NCBI RefSeq assembly: GCF_028291725.1
Contig: NZ_JAQGNT010000045.1
Coordinates: 1 to 64,000 of the forward strand
Reading direction: 5' to 3'
Source of the DNA: Hydrocarboniphaga sp.
GTDB taxonomy: Bacteria; Pseudomonadota; Gammaproteobacteria; Nevskiales; Nevskiaceae
DNA: 64,000 nucleotides
Below the pieces are notes generated by a model. It did not search any database. It was not told the DNA's origin and saw nothing but the letters and a program-made list of their open reading frames with translations. The translations under genes were made by a program, and so were the position numbers. Of this stretch, positions 31,808-41,847 are shown in pieces (the stretch's first letter is position 1; every line of letters starts with the position of its first letter).

Positions 31808-32608
31808 TCAGACGTTGGATGAGAACCCGGCAGAGAATGTGGGTGATCCGTGTGCATATGAACGCCTACTAGGGCGCGAAACGGTGCCGGTGCCGGCGTA
31901 TCTGAGGCAGCATCGCCTGCCGGATCTGGGTGGTGAGGACAGCTGTTGATAGTGCTCATTGCTGAGCAGGACGTATTTTGCTTCGCCTTGTTGCGCCGGT
32001 CCTTGCCCGACAGGCGGGCGTACTCGGCCTTGCGCACCTGGTCGAGGGCATCGCCCGGATGCCGCATAACGTGAAACTTGTCGAACAGGATCGCGGCCTG
32101 CGGCGCAGACGTATTCGTCGCCTTGCGAAACGGCTTCCACATGTCAATGACAGCCAGGCGAATCCACTTGGTTATCCGGGGCCCGAGCCAGTCGTAGAAC
32201 ATCGCCATGCTGGCTTCGGACCGATCCTTGCCGCCGAACCAGATCGGTCGTCCCCGAATCAGATCGCTGACGACGATGCGATAGGTATGGCCTCCTTGCG
32301 GATCGAGATCGCGTCGATGCCGATGGCCTTGGGCCGGGCATGCCGGCACGGGCCAACTGGGCACGCATGTACCGCTTGTCCAACTCCTTGGCGCCGTCCC
32401 AGTCGAGGTTCAGTTCCTGGGCGATGTCCTTGATCATGGCACTGCGACACCGTCGGCCGACGTAGTAGTCGAAGCGTTTGATGTAGTGAGCATTGTCCGC
32501 TAGAAAATCCAGACGCTCGCGCTTTCCCAAGCCGCAGCTCCGACAGCGGACCCGTCGAATCTCCAAATCCAGAACGATCCGGTGATCGGCAACTCCCAGA
32601 TCCCGCAC
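31808..32608 (-). pseudogene. ISL3-family transposase, frameshifted and truncated
   Basis: Fragments in three frames join to an ISL3 transposase. They are a zinc-ribbon start (RRVRCRSCGLGKRERLDFLA), RPKAIGIDAISIRKE, and TYRIVVSDLIRGRPIWFGGK continuing through VIDMWKPFRKAT and ILFDKFHVMRHPGDALDQVR to AEYARLSGKDRR. At least two frameshifts lie near 32,310-32,350 and a third near 31,970. The C-terminal third, including the last catalytic residue, is lost. No terminal repeats were found. Confidence 0.8.
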
Positions 32609-33002
32609 CTGCCGCCGAGTATCGCGGACCCTCTACTGCGATGTCGTTATACAGAACGATCAGCGGGTACCGACTGATGCACCAGAGCGCCACAACCCGG
32701 CGATTTACCGACAAGCGGTAGCAATGTGCAACGTCGAAGGCGACCACAAGTATCTGCAGTACGAGCTTCTAAGCGAGCTCTTTTTTTCAAAATACAATAT
32801 TTGACTTTTGTATCATCTCGTTTTAGCTTTCACCCCATGCGCGATGGGAGTCGCGACGGGTTCATGCAGCCGGTCAAGAGACCGCAGAAAGTCCGTTCCC
32901 TCCCCCGCGGCATTGCCGGCAGGCGCCGCTCATGGCGCGCCAAAAAAATAAAAGAATTGCGCCCGAACACGGGTGCAAACCGCGAGAGGAGAGAGAGAAC
33001 CG
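32609..33002. other. Upstream region of the TonB receptor gene
   Basis: Contains a short inverted repeat ATACAA-(10)-TTGTAT (32792-32813) in an A/T-rich patch that could be a promoter/operator, and a GAGAGG ribosome site about 12 bases before 33003. No gene. Confidence 0.4.
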
Positions 33003-35336
33003 ATGAACCCTGTACCCGCGTTTCAGCGCACGAGCTTCGCGCTTGCATTGATTTGCTTCGCTATACCCGGTACTGGCCGAGCCCAGGACCGTGTGGCTGC
33101 GAGTGTCTCGCCGCCTGCGGGCGAAGCGGTGCAACAGGCACCTGTGACGGGTTCGACCGCTCCCGATGCAGCCTCTCAAGCGCCAGCTTCCCCAGTGCAC
33201 GAAGCCACGGCCCCGACCTCATCGATAGAGGAAATCATCGTCACCTCACAGCATCGCGAGGAGAAGTTGCAGGACGTGCCGATCGCGATCACGGCGATGA
33301 CCGCCGATCAGATGCAGGCCCAGGGCGTGGTCAACGCCTTTGACATCGGCAAGATCACGCCGGGCTTCAGCACCAACCGCGTCGTCGGCTTCGGAACTCC
33401 GTTCATGCGCGGCGTTGGTACGACCAACGTGCTTGCCGGGGACGAGCCCAGCGTCGCGACCTACATCGACGGCTTTTACCAGGGCCTTGGCATCGCCGCA
33501 CAGCTTCCATTCAACAATGTGGAGCGCATCGAGGTACTCAAGGGTCCGCAGGGCACACTGTATGGCCGCAACGCGGTAGGCGGCCTGGTCAACATCATCA
33601 CGCGCGCGCCTCAGAGCGAGTTCGGCGTCAATGGCTCTGCCGGCTACAGCAACTACGACACTTGGACAGGGAACGCCTACATCACCGGCGGACTGTCTGA
33701 CAGCGTGGCGGCCGATCTTGCCGTCACTACGCAGGACCAGGGCAAGGGTTTCAACAAGAACATATTGAACGGAAAGCACTACGGCACCAACGATTACCTT
33801 GCCGTCCGGTCCAAGGTTGCGATCGATCTCGGCGACAACGACAAGCTGACGCTCGGGGCCGAATACGCGGACTCGAAAAACAACCTTGCCAACGTAAACA
33901 GCGTAGCTCCCGGCACGACTCCGCTCGCCCACGGCAACGGCGAAATCTATAGCGACCAGCCCCATGAGTTCGCCGGTAACATCGATCCTCGCTTCGATGT
34001 CGAACAGTACGGCGTCAATGCCAAGCTCGATCTCGACGTCGACTTCGCCAACTTCGTTTCGCTGACGCAGTATCGGCATCTGATCAACCACAACGCAGTG
34101 GAAGGCGACGGCACCAGTTCCGACGGCGTCTTGGTCGGCATGCAGGACGACGCCACCGGTACGCCGCAGTTGGTCATCCCGGTGTCTTTTTTCTACGTGG
34201 ACAAACAGGCGATCCGTTTCGCCACGCAGGAGTTCCAGCTCATCTCGAAGTCCGGCGGCCCGTTCAAGTGGATCACCGGCACCTTCTTCCAGACCTCCAA
34301 GGACGGCTACGAGCCGCTCAACATCAACTTCTACACAGCGGCGCCGCCGCTGGCGATCATCGAGCGCTGGCAGAAGACCCTGGCGGTGGCCGCATTCGCG
34401 CAAGGCACTTATACCTTCGAGAACGGGCTATCAATCACCGAGGGCGTGCGCTACAGCGCCGAGAAGAAGAGCATCGGCGGCGACATCAGCCAGTTGAATG
34501 CCGAGGGCGGATACGACGTAGCCTCTGGCGACCAGTCCACGTGGTTCCGCTCGTTCACTTTCCGGCTCGCCGCGGACTATCACATCAACGACAGGCTGAT
34601 GGTCTACGCGACCGCGAACAAGGGCTTCAAGAGCGGCCTGTTCAACGAACAGAACATCGACAATCCCGCGGTAAAGCCAGAGACGCTGTACGCCTACGAA
34701 ATCGGCTTCAAGGCCGACCCGCTCGACTACCTGCGCGTGGATGGCTCGGTCTATTACTACGATTACCGCGGCATCCAGACCTTCATTACGGCTCCCAGCG
34801 GACTCACGTTTTTGCAGAACGCGGGCTCGGCTGAGATGTATGGCGCCGAACTATCGCTCGAAGTCACTCCCGCAAAGGGTTTTAGCGTGCGCAGCGGCAT
34901 CGGCCTCGAAAATGCCACTTACGACAAATTCCCACAGGCGCAGGTCTACATGGCTTCGGACAGTGGTGGCAATTATCCGACGGCGATGGATGTCAGCAGC
35001 AACGACGTTATCCGTACGCCCAAGGTCACCGCGAACCTGGGCGCGAGCTATGTCTTCGAGGTCGGCGCCGCCGGCAACGTCGCGCTCAATGCCAGTGTCG
35101 CCTACAGCGACAGCTTCTACTGGGATCTCGCCAACGAGTTCAAGCAGGACGCCTACGCGCTGGTCGACCTATCCGCCATGTACACCACGCCGAACGATCG
35201 CTGGAGCCTGACGGTCTGGGGCAAGAACGTGACCGACAAGGACTACCTGATCTACTACAACCCGCAGCAGCGTTACGACGCGGTTGCATGGGGTGATCCT
35301 GCGACCTATGGCGCGACCGTCGGTTTCAAGTTCTGA
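33003..35336 (+). CDS. TonB-dependent outer-membrane receptor
   Basis: From the ATG at 33003 the product has 777 residues: signal peptide (to about GRA/QD), a 50-residue Pro/Ala linker, TonB-box-like EEIIVTSQ, a plug domain (DVPIAITAMTADQMQ ... NNVERIEVLKGPQGTLYGRNAVGGLVNIITR) and a 22-strand barrel ending in VGFKF. It belongs to the large proteobacterial receptor group often found beside hydrophobic-substrate degradation genes. It starts the rightward unit followed after 47 bases by a Mo oxidoreductase gene, so it probably imports the substrate of that pathway. An ATG at 32973 is an unlikely start because it would place ten charged residues before the signal. Confidence 0.9.
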   Translation: MNPVPAFQRTSFALALICFAIPGTGRAQDRVAASVSPPAGEAVQQAPVTGSTAPDAASQAPASPVHEATAPTSSIEEIIVTSQHREEKLQDVPIAITAMTADQMQAQGVVNAFDIGKITPGFSTNRVVGFGTPFMRGVGTTNVLAGDEPSVATYIDGFYQGLGIAAQLPFNNVERIEVLKGPQGTLYGRNAVGGLVNIITRAPQSEFGVNGSAGYSNYDTWTGNAYITGGLSDSVAADLAVTTQDQGKGFNKNILNGKHYGTNDYLAVRSKVAIDLGDNDKLTLGAEYADSKNNLANVNSVAPGTTPLAHGNGEIYSDQPHEFAGNIDPRFDVEQYGVNAKLDLDVDFANFVSLTQYRHLINHNAVEGDGTSSDGVLVGMQDDATGTPQLVIPVSFFYVDKQAIRFATQEFQLISKSGGPFKWITGTFFQTSKDGYEPLNINFYTAAPPLAIIERWQKTLAVAAFAQGTYTFENGLSITEGVRYSAEKKSIGGDISQLNAEGGYDVASGDQSTWFRSFTFRLAADYHINDRLMVYATANKGFKSGLFNEQNIDNPAVKPETLYAYEIGFKADPLDYLRVDGSVYYYDYRGIQTFITAPSGLTFLQNAGSAEMYGAELSLEVTPAKGFSVRSGIGLENATYDKFPQAQVYMASDSGGNYPTAMDVSSNDVIRTPKVTANLGASYVFEVGAAGNVALNASVAYSDSFYWDLANEFKQDAYALVDLSAMYTTPNDRWSLTVWGKNVTDKDYLIYYNPQQRYDAVAWGDPATYGATVGFKF

Positions 35337-35383
35337 AGCCTCGGCGAGGCGGTTCAACCGGACCTGATCACGGAGGAAAGCTC

Positions 35384-37501
35384 ATGGCGACGAGCAAACA
35401 CACGTTCTGCCGAATCTGCGAGCCGCTGTGTCCGCTGGTGGCCGAACTCGACGACAGCGGGGCCGTAATCCGGCTCCGCCCCGATCGCGAACATCCGGTC
35501 ACCAGGGGATTTGCTTGCCATAAGGGTCTTTCCTACCTCGATGTGCACGATGATCCGGATCGCCTGGACTATCCATTGCGGCGCACGAATCCGCGTTCCG
35601 AGCCTGTTGGCAAGTTCGAGCGCGTAACCTGGGACGAGGCGCTGGCCGACATCGGCCAGCGGCTGCGCGGGCTCCGCGACCAACACGGGCCAAACGCGAT
35701 CGGCACCTACTACGGCAATCCGGTCGCGTTCAATACCAAGGGTTTTCTACCCGCCCTGACCCTGCCCGCGAGAATCGGCACGCGCCACAGCTTCGGCGCC
35801 GGCACTCAGGACATGGCCAACAAACCGGCGGCGCTGGAAGCGATATTCGGCTCGTCACAGTGGTCGATTCCGGACTTCTACAACACGCATTATCTGCTGT
35901 GTTTCGGCTCCAATCCGAAAGTCTCGCACTGGACGACGCTGTCGACCCACAAGCCGATGCACGTACTACACGACATAACATCGCGCGGCGGCAAGGTGCG
36001 CTTCGTTAATCCGCGGCGCATCGAGTCCGTCGGCGAATCGACCGGCGAATTGATACCGATCAGGCCGGACACCGATGTCTACCTGATGGCGGCGATGCTG
36101 CACGAGATCGACACTACTGTCGGCTTCGATGCCCAGGTGATCCACCGTTACGGCAAGCATGTCGCGGAGCTGCGCGCGTTCGTCGCGCGCTATCCGGCCG
36201 AGCGGGTGGCGCGGGTGACGGGAATCGCGGCTGACGTCATTCGCCGGCTCGCCAGCGAATTCGGCGAAGCGAAGTCGGCATCGGTGTACATGGCCACCGG
36301 CGTCAACCAGGGCCGGCAGGGCACGCTGGCGTACTGGCTGCTCAACATGCTGAGTTTCGTGACCGGCAATCTCGGCCGCAGCGGCGGCAACTACCACGCC
36401 CGAGGCTTCAGCCCGACGACCACCGGCGCGCCGCCTCCGGCGGTCGAGTATTTCGATACGCCACTCGGCAAGATGCGTCACTGCTTTTTCTCGCTGCCGG
36501 GCAATCTGTTGTCCGACTTCATCGAAGTGGAGCAGGACCCGATACGCGCGCTACTCGTGCTCTCGGGCAATCCGCTGCTGTCGATGAGTGGCGAAGAGCG
36601 CTTGCGCAAGGCCTTGCCCAAGCTCGACCTCGTGGTCTGCATCGATCTCTACCGCAATGCGACCGGCGAGTACGCGGACTACATCCTGCCGGCCAGCGAC
36701 TGGCTCGAACGCGAAGACCTCACGCACACTTCCAACGGCTCGCAGCCCAATCCCTATGTGCAATACACCGACGCCGTCGTGCCACCCAAGGGCGAGCGCC
36801 GGAGTGACTGGTGGATCATCGCGCGGTTGGAGCGTGAACTGGGTTTGGACAACATGCTGGACGGCGATCCGCCGCAGCATCTGGGCTTTCTCGATATCGT
36901 GCTCGGCGCCTCGAAGCTGACGGTCGACGCACTGCGCATGATGCCGCACCAGACCGCGGTGCTTCCGCAGGCGCCGCGCGAGGCGTTCTACGACGATCTG
37001 CTGACCTCGGAAGACAAAAAGGTCGACTGCTGTCCCGAACTATTCGCCGAGGCGCTCAACCGCTGCGAGACGATCTTCGAGGAACTTGCGCATGAGGATC
37101 CGCATCAGCTGAAAGTCATCTCGCTGCGCACCAACTACATGCACAACGGCAACCTCGCCAACATGAAAGCGCTCAAGTCGGAACGCCACGGGCTGAACCC
37201 GCTGCACATTCATCCCGACGATGCAGGACGCCGGGGCCTTGTGGAAGGCGATGTGGCACGGGTGTTCAACGACAACGGCAGTGTGACCACACACATCACT
37301 TATGACGACACGCTGATGCCCGGTGTGGTCGCATTGAGTCATGGCTACGGGCACCAGCAGGCGCCGGGCATCACCAAGGCCTACGCACTTCCGGGCGTGA
37401 ACACCAATCGCCTGATGCCGGCCGGCCCCGGCAGTTACGACAAGCTCAGTAACATGTCACACATGACCGGCGTTGCAGTGGAGGTTGAGAAGTCGCAGTA
37501 A
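35384..37501 (+). CDS. Molybdopterin (bis-MGD) oxidoreductase, paralogue 1
   Basis: The 705-residue protein has an N-terminal [4Fe-4S] motif C9-x2-C12-x3-C16-x28-C45 and the domain order of the DMSO-reductase/formate dehydrogenase family, ending in a molydopterin-dinucleotide-binding domain (LRTNYMHNGNLANMKAL ... GVVALSHGYGHQ). No Tat signal is visible, so it is cytoplasmic and likely to use soluble ferredoxin. At the position of the Mo-ligand Cys/Sec/Ser of NapA and FdhF (D+6 in GTQDMANKPA) it has alanine (about A149). It is a close homologue of paralogue 5 (54112-56223), clearly a duplication. The substrate is unknown. Confidence 0.88.
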   Translation: MATSKHTFCRICEPLCPLVAELDDSGAVIRLRPDREHPVTRGFACHKGLSYLDVHDDPDRLDYPLRRTNPRSEPVGKFERVTWDEALADIGQRLRGLRDQHGPNAIGTYYGNPVAFNTKGFLPALTLPARIGTRHSFGAGTQDMANKPAALEAIFGSSQWSIPDFYNTHYLLCFGSNPKVSHWTTLSTHKPMHVLHDITSRGGKVRFVNPRRIESVGESTGELIPIRPDTDVYLMAAMLHEIDTTVGFDAQVIHRYGKHVAELRAFVARYPAERVARVTGIAADVIRRLASEFGEAKSASVYMATGVNQGRQGTLAYWLLNMLSFVTGNLGRSGGNYHARGFSPTTTGAPPPAVEYFDTPLGKMRHCFFSLPGNLLSDFIEVEQDPIRALLVLSGNPLLSMSGEERLRKALPKLDLVVCIDLYRNATGEYADYILPASDWLEREDLTHTSNGSQPNPYVQYTDAVVPPKGERRSDWWIIARLERELGLDNMLDGDPPQHLGFLDIVLGASKLTVDALRMMPHQTAVLPQAPREAFYDDLLTSEDKKVDCCPELFAEALNRCETIFEELAHEDPHQLKVISLRTNYMHNGNLANMKALKSERHGLNPLHIHPDDAGRRGLVEGDVARVFNDNGSVTTHITYDDTLMPGVVALSHGYGHQQAPGITKAYALPGVNTNRLMPAGPGSYDKLSNMSHMTGVAVEVEKSQ

Positions 37502-37563
37502 CCCGACCCCTGGATTCCCGCCGGTATTGCGAACAGTTCGAGGTGCGCGCGTCGGATCGCCAC

Positions 37564-38808
37564 TCAAGCGTAGCGCTTGTCCGCCGACAGGCGACGAATC
37601 CTTTGTATTGCGAAGCGCGTCTCTTGATCAACTCGCTGTTCGTCCGCAGGAAATTCGTCGCGGACGGCCGTAAACGGAACCAGCTTGGTATCCAGCTTCT
37701 TAGGCGGTCTGCCGCTGACGAGCCTTTGCAGGCGAACAAACAGAAAGCCGCTCTCCAGACCTGCAGTGTCCAGCCAGTTGTACACGCCGGGATCCTTCGG
37801 GCTGATAACGAACCTGAAAAGCCCGTCGCTGGAGACGCGGGACTGTGTCGCGTTGAGGCTGGACTGAACGTTCCGATAGTGAATGCTGTTGAACCAGTGC
37901 GGATGCGCCAGGGCCAGGCTTTGATACAGCGCGGTCGAGGGCTCCATGGTGATGATCAGTGCCTGGTCGGCATGCACCTTGAACCTACACTTGGTATTGA
38001 ACTGGCCGGGAAAATATCCGGCGTCTGCCGGGCCCACTGCGGGAGCCTGCAACTCGTTCAAAGGCAGAATCTGCGCCCAGTTGAGCGAGAAATCATTCAT
38101 GAATCTGACCTGGTGGACCAACTCGGTGGCGGCTTGCACGAACAAGGCCTGTACCTCGTCAGGTGAAGGTCGCCTGAAGGGCAGCTTGGCCCTGCCCTCT
38201 CCCAGGCGTTCGATGAGCATCGGCGTCGGCTGCTCGCGCGTCCAGTCATTCACGGTTTGACGAACGAACACGGTCCGGGCCTTAGCTCCGGCTTTCATCC
38301 AGTTTCCACTTCGCGGCGAACCACCGACGAACAGCTCGAAGCGACCATCCGCGTCGGTCTGCAATCGGCCGGTCTCGAGCGCGTCGATTCTGTCGCCGAC
38401 AACGCCATCGTCGCCGGCCAATCCGCTGAGAATCTCGAAGCAGTAGTCGACGGTATTGCCGCGGTTGCCGATGATCCGGTACTCCCCCATGCCGTCGATC
38501 TGGGCGGAGAAGTAATGGTGATCGGGCGTTGGCAGGCCCCAGGTTCGGATCTGATCCATATCCCGCACGAAGCACGGCCGGTCGAGATCGTAGCCCTTGA
38601 ATACCCGCTCCAGATGAAAATTCCACATGCCGGCCAGGTATAGATAACCATCCGCCAGATCCAGATCGGTGGTGTCCGGACGAGCGCGGATGATCGCCTC
38701 GACCTCGCGCGCCGCGCCGAGAAAGGATTCATAGCCCGCCGTCAAAGTGCCGCGTGCCGCTTCGATATCGTTTTGCGCTTGCACGTTGATGCCCCTGTCG
38801 TTGCCCAC
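37564..38808 (-). CDS. DUF1214-domain protein
   Basis: The 414-residue soluble protein carries a DUF1214 pattern in its C-terminal half (YRNVQSSLNATQS, FRFVISPKDPGVYNWLDTAG, FLFVRLQ) and a related region earlier (YFSAQIDGMGEYRIIGNRGNTVDY, FELFVGG). Such proteins recur in steroid and aromatic degradation clusters, but no reaction has been established to my knowledge. It lies five bases after the sulfotransferase gene and forms the end of the leftward unit SDR, sulfotransferase, DUF1214. Confidence 0.8.
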   Translation of the reverse strand: MGNDRGINVQAQNDIEAARGTLTAGYESFLGAAREVEAIIRARPDTTDLDLADGYLYLAGMWNFHLERVFKGYDLDRPCFVRDMDQIRTWGLPTPDHHYFSAQIDGMGEYRIIGNRGNTVDYCFEILSGLAGDDGVVGDRIDALETGRLQTDADGRFELFVGGSPRSGNWMKAGAKARTVFVRQTVNDWTREQPTPMLIERLGEGRAKLPFRRPSPDEVQALFVQAATELVHQVRFMNDFSLNWAQILPLNELQAPAVGPADAGYFPGQFNTKCRFKVHADQALIITMEPSTALYQSLALAHPHWFNSIHYRNVQSSLNATQSRVSSDGLFRFVISPKDPGVYNWLDTAGLESGFLFVRLQRLVSGRPPKKLDTKLVPFTAVRDEFPADEQRVDQETRFAIQRIRRLSADKRYA

Positions 38809-38813
38809 GTCGC

Positions 38814-39965
38814 TCAGACAAAGAGCGTCTGCTCGTGCTCGCCGAATGCCGCGTCGACCTGCTCCGGTGACAGGCCATAGCGTTCCAGCGTGTAGACGTT
38901 CTTGCCGTGTTTGTCGGCGGGGTTGTCCGCAATCCAGGCGCGGATCGCAGCCGCACCTTCTGCCGTCAACTCGGTACCGGCACGCCGATAGAATTGCCCA
39001 ATGTGGTGAATCGGATCGGCGAGCAAGTCGCGATACTCGACTTCCACCAAGTTGAGATGGCTCCCCAGGCGTCGGCGGGTCCGATGAAAACCCAGCATCT
39101 CCACTTGCCAGAAATCCAGCGCGATCGACCCGATTTCAGCGGGACCGATTTCCATGGATGAGCCCAGGCTGCTTTCGAGCGCATGGCAGAAGGAGGCCAT
39201 GACGGTGCGAAAGTCGCGGCGCGGATAGATCAGCGTTGCGCGCGGATGCACGCTCAGCAACTCGTCCAGGCAACCGATGTGGACCGGGCTCTTCAGGACC
39301 CAGCGGCGTCCGCGCTTTCCACCATCCTGCCACTGCAGATAGCGCAGCAGATCGGCGACGTATCGATAAGTCGGGAGTCGCGGCAGGGATCGCAGGTAGG
39401 CCAGGTACTCCGGCGCGACGAGGCCGGCGAACACATTGCCGACGTGCTGGAACGCGAGGTGATGTAGAAACCAGTCTTCCTCGGCATCGTTCGCAATCGT
39501 TGGATGCGCGGCGAACAGCGCGGGATTGTAGGTGCGGATCGCGTTCTCGACCGCCTCTGCCGCAGCCACCCGGCCGACCGGCTGCCCGATGCTCTCGCCT
39601 GGAAACGGAGCGGGATTGAGCGTGCGCCAGAACCGCAGGCTCTGCATCGCCGGATCGGCAGAGATCATCCGTTGCAGCACCGTGGTACCGCTTCTGGGAA
39701 ACCCGAGCACGACGATGGGATCGGAGACATCCTCATCGCGAATTTCAGGATGCCGCGACAGGTCGTCGGCAAAGCGAAGCCGGTTCACCAGGCAACGCTG
39801 TATCAGCTGCCGTTGTGCCTCCCGCCCCTCGCGGGTCATTCGCGAGGCACGCATCAGCCGCAAATACACGGCTAAAGGCTCCCTGAAATCTTCGGGGCCG
39901 AAGTCGGAAAGGTTGGTCTTGCGACGCGCATCGCCGAGTGCCAGTTCCAGGTCTTCCGATGTCAT
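38814..39965 (-). CDS. Sulfotransferase family protein
   Basis: From the ATG at 39965 (GAGGGG 8 bases upstream, which decides against the ATG at 39998) the protein has 383 residues. The PAPS 5'-phosphosulfate loop VLGFPRSGTTVLQ is clear, as are the 3'-phosphate motif region (RATLIYPRRDFRTVMASFCHA) and a typical P-loop-proximal helix. It should transfer sulfate from PAPS to an alcohol or phenol. Family members also include enzymes described only as sulfotransferase-like. In a catabolic cluster it might modify the substrate or an intermediate. Confidence 0.85.
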   Translation of the reverse strand: MTSEDLELALGDARRKTNLSDFGPEDFREPLAVYLRLMRASRMTREGREAQRQLIQRCLVNRLRFADDLSRHPEIRDEDVSDPIVVLGFPRSGTTVLQRMISADPAMQSLRFWRTLNPAPFPGESIGQPVGRVAAAEAVENAIRTYNPALFAAHPTIANDAEEDWFLHHLAFQHVGNVFAGLVAPEYLAYLRSLPRLPTYRYVADLLRYLQWQDGGKRGRRWVLKSPVHIGCLDELLSVHPRATLIYPRRDFRTVMASFCHALESSLGSSMEIGPAEIGSIALDFWQVEMLGFHRTRRRLGSHLNLVEVEYRDLLADPIHHIGQFYRRAGTELTAEGAAAIRAWIADNPADKHGKNVYTLERYGLSPEQVDAAFGEHEQTLFV

Positions 39966-39975
39966 CGTGTGCCCC

Positions 39976-40734
39976 TCAATGTTGAGACCAGCCGCCATCG
40001 ACGCTTAGCGTGGCGCCGGTGACGAAGCTGGACTGGCCGGAACACAGCCACAACGCAGCAGCGGCCAGTTCGTGCGGCTGACCGAGACGTCCCATCGGCG
40101 TCATCGCGGTCGCCAGCTCGGCATTCGCGCGATTGTTGGCAAAGCCCTGCTCCAGCATCGGGGTGAGGATGGTGCCGGGGCAGATGGTGTTGACGCGGAT
40201 ACCCTGCTTGGCGAATTCGACGGAAGCGGCCTTGGTCAGGCCCATTACACCGTGCTTGGCGGCGACATAGGGCGCGTGCAGCGGAAAACCGATCAGGCCG
40301 GCAACCGATGAGATGTTGACGATCGCTCCACCGCCTTGCTCGAGCATCGCTGTGATTTCGTTCTTCATGCACAGCCAGACGCCCTTCAGGTTGATATCGA
40401 CCATCTCGTCCCATTCCGCCTCGGTCCAGTCGAGAAAGCCCTTCTGGCCCTCCACGGCCGCATTGTTGATGGCGCAGTCGAGACGCCCATAGCGGTCGAT
40501 GGTTTTCCGAAGCAGCTCGCTGACGTCCGCCGACTTCGAGACATCTGTTTTCACGTACAGGCATTCACCGCCGGCCTGCCCGATGAATCGGGCCACCTCG
40601 TTGCCCTTATCGGCATTTCGGGCTGCAATGACGAGCTTCGCACCAGCCTCGGCGAAAGCGATGGCGATCGCACGCCCGATGCCGGTACTGCCGCCCGTCA
40701 CCAAGACCACTTTGTTGCTCAAACCCAAATTCAT
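39976..40734 (-). CDS. Short-chain dehydrogenase/reductase (SDR)
   Basis: From the ATG at 40734 the protein has 252 residues, the classical SDR length. Visible are the NAD(P) motif TGGSTGIG (residues about 13-20), NNAA, the catalytic S (NISSVAG) and Y-x-x-x-K (YVAAKHG), and the C-terminal VDGGW. It oxidises a secondary alcohol or reduces a ketone. The open frame extends upstream to 40995 but covers the regulatory gap, so the shorter start is used. Divergent to the AraC-type regulator at 40915. Confidence 0.9.
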   Translation of the reverse strand: MNLGLSNKVVLVTGGSTGIGRAIAIAFAEAGAKLVIAARNADKGNEVARFIGQAGGECLYVKTDVSKSADVSELLRKTIDRYGRLDCAINNAAVEGQKGFLDWTEAEWDEMVDINLKGVWLCMKNEITAMLEQGGGAIVNISSVAGLIGFPLHAPYVAAKHGVMGLTKAASVEFAKQGIRVNTICPGTILTPMLEQGFANNRANAELATAMTPMGRLGQPHELAAAALWLCSGQSSFVTGATLSVDGGWSQH

Positions 40735-40824
40735 GAGGGTCCCGGAGGTGCCAAGCTTGCGTGGCTCACAAGCTTTTCTGGTGTTGCGGAAAGTTAGACG
40801 CTCGCTCGCCGCAAGGCATGAATA

Positions 40825-40853
40825 ATCCTGCTGGCATTGAAGTATCCTGCTGG
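40825..40853. promoter_or_regulatory. Direct repeat, AraC-type operator candidate
   Basis: ATCCTGCTGG occurs at 40825-40834 and again at 40844-40853, exactly 19 bases apart on the same face of the helix. It lies in the gap between the leftward SDR operon and the rightward AraC-family gene. AraC-family dimers commonly bind such direct repeats. Confidence 0.65.
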
Positions 40854-40914
40854 AATATTGCGACAGACTTTTCGGGCATCGTGCTGAATTGACTTCGAGC
40901 GAAAGGAGACGAAT

Positions 40915-41847
40915 ATGCAGACGATACGAGCACTGGGCAGCGAGATCCGCTTTCACAGGCGCGAACCCCGGCGCCTCGTTCCCGCGCTGGCCCATGCACG
41001 CATCGCTGCCTCATCCGAGGGACTCGGATGGTCGGGGATGTTTCTGGAGGTCGGCACCAACTACGGGTGTGAAGTCGATGAGCTGATGGTCGACGGACAT
41101 TACGTCGGCATCCAGTTGAACGAGGAAGCGATCCGCATCCTCACCCGCGGCGTCGGCGACTGGAAGACGTTATTGATGCCTTCGCGCAGTCTGTGGATTC
41201 ATCCCGAGGGAACGCCCTTCTCGGTGCGGCACTCGCTGCGTAGCCGGTGGGCCGGCGCGGTCATCGATGGCCGCTTCCTCGATTCTGTCTTAGGCCACCA
41301 TCACCAACTGCGTGCCGGCTACGTCGTCGAGGACGAACTGCTGTCGCACCTGCTGCTCGCTCTGATCGGCCAGCTCGATGCAGGCGCACCGCAAGCCGCC
41401 GGCGACACGGCGCTATCGGCCTCGCTGATCCACAGCTTCGTGCTCGCGCTGGGCAAGCGCCATGGCATACCGGCACCGCCGCTGCCGATCAATGGCGGCA
41501 TCGCCCCGTATCAGCTCAAGGCCCTGCTGTCGTGGGTGCAAGCCCATATCAGCAGCGCGTTGACTGTTGAAGCGATGGCGGCGCGTGTCGGCTTGTCTGT
41601 TGCGCATTTTGCCCGCGAGTTCAAGCGCTCCATGGGATCGACGCCATGGGCCTACGTTTTGGAACAGCGTCTGATCATGGCGCGTGATCTCCTGCTGCAG
41701 GGAACAGCGCCGGGCACCGTGGCGCATCAGTGCGGTTTCGCCGACCAGTCGCATCTTTGCAGGGCCGTGAAAACGCGTTTCGGCCTTACTCCTGGCGCGA
41801 TGCTCAATCGCTCCGATACCCTGCCCGATTGCAGTAGCACGAGCTAG
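40915..41847 (+). CDS. AraC-family transcriptional regulator
   Basis: The 310-residue protein has a cupin-like/ligand-binding N-terminal region (to about 200) and two C-terminal helix-turn-helix motifs of the AraC/XylS type (TVEAMAARVGLSVAHFAREFKRSMGSTPWAYVLEQRL and GTVAHQCGFADQSHLCRAVKTRFGLTP regions). It should control the divergent SDR-sulfotransferase-DUF1214 unit through the direct repeat at 40825. The inducer is unknown. Good AAAGGAG ribosome site upstream. Confidence 0.9.
   Translation: MQTIRALGSEIRFHRREPRRLVPALAHARIAASSEGLGWSGMFLEVGTNYGCEVDELMVDGHYVGIQLNEEAIRILTRGVGDWKTLLMPSRSLWIHPEGTPFSVRHSLRSRWAGAVIDGRFLDSVLGHHHQLRAGYVVEDELLSHLLLALIGQLDAGAPQAAGDTALSASLIHSFVLALGKRHGIPAPPLPINGGIAPYQLKALLSWVQAHISSALTVEAMAARVGLSVAHFAREFKRSMGSTPWAYVLEQRLIMARDLLLQGTAPGTVAHQCGFADQSHLCRAVKTRFGLTPGAMLNRSDTLPDCSSTS

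Noticed and set aside
32792..32813. ATACAA-(10)-TTGTAT repeat upstream of the TonB receptor as a TetR operator
   Set aside because: Six-base arms in an A/T-rich patch are too weak to assign; it resembles the 59637 region only in composition. Kept as a note in the region entry.
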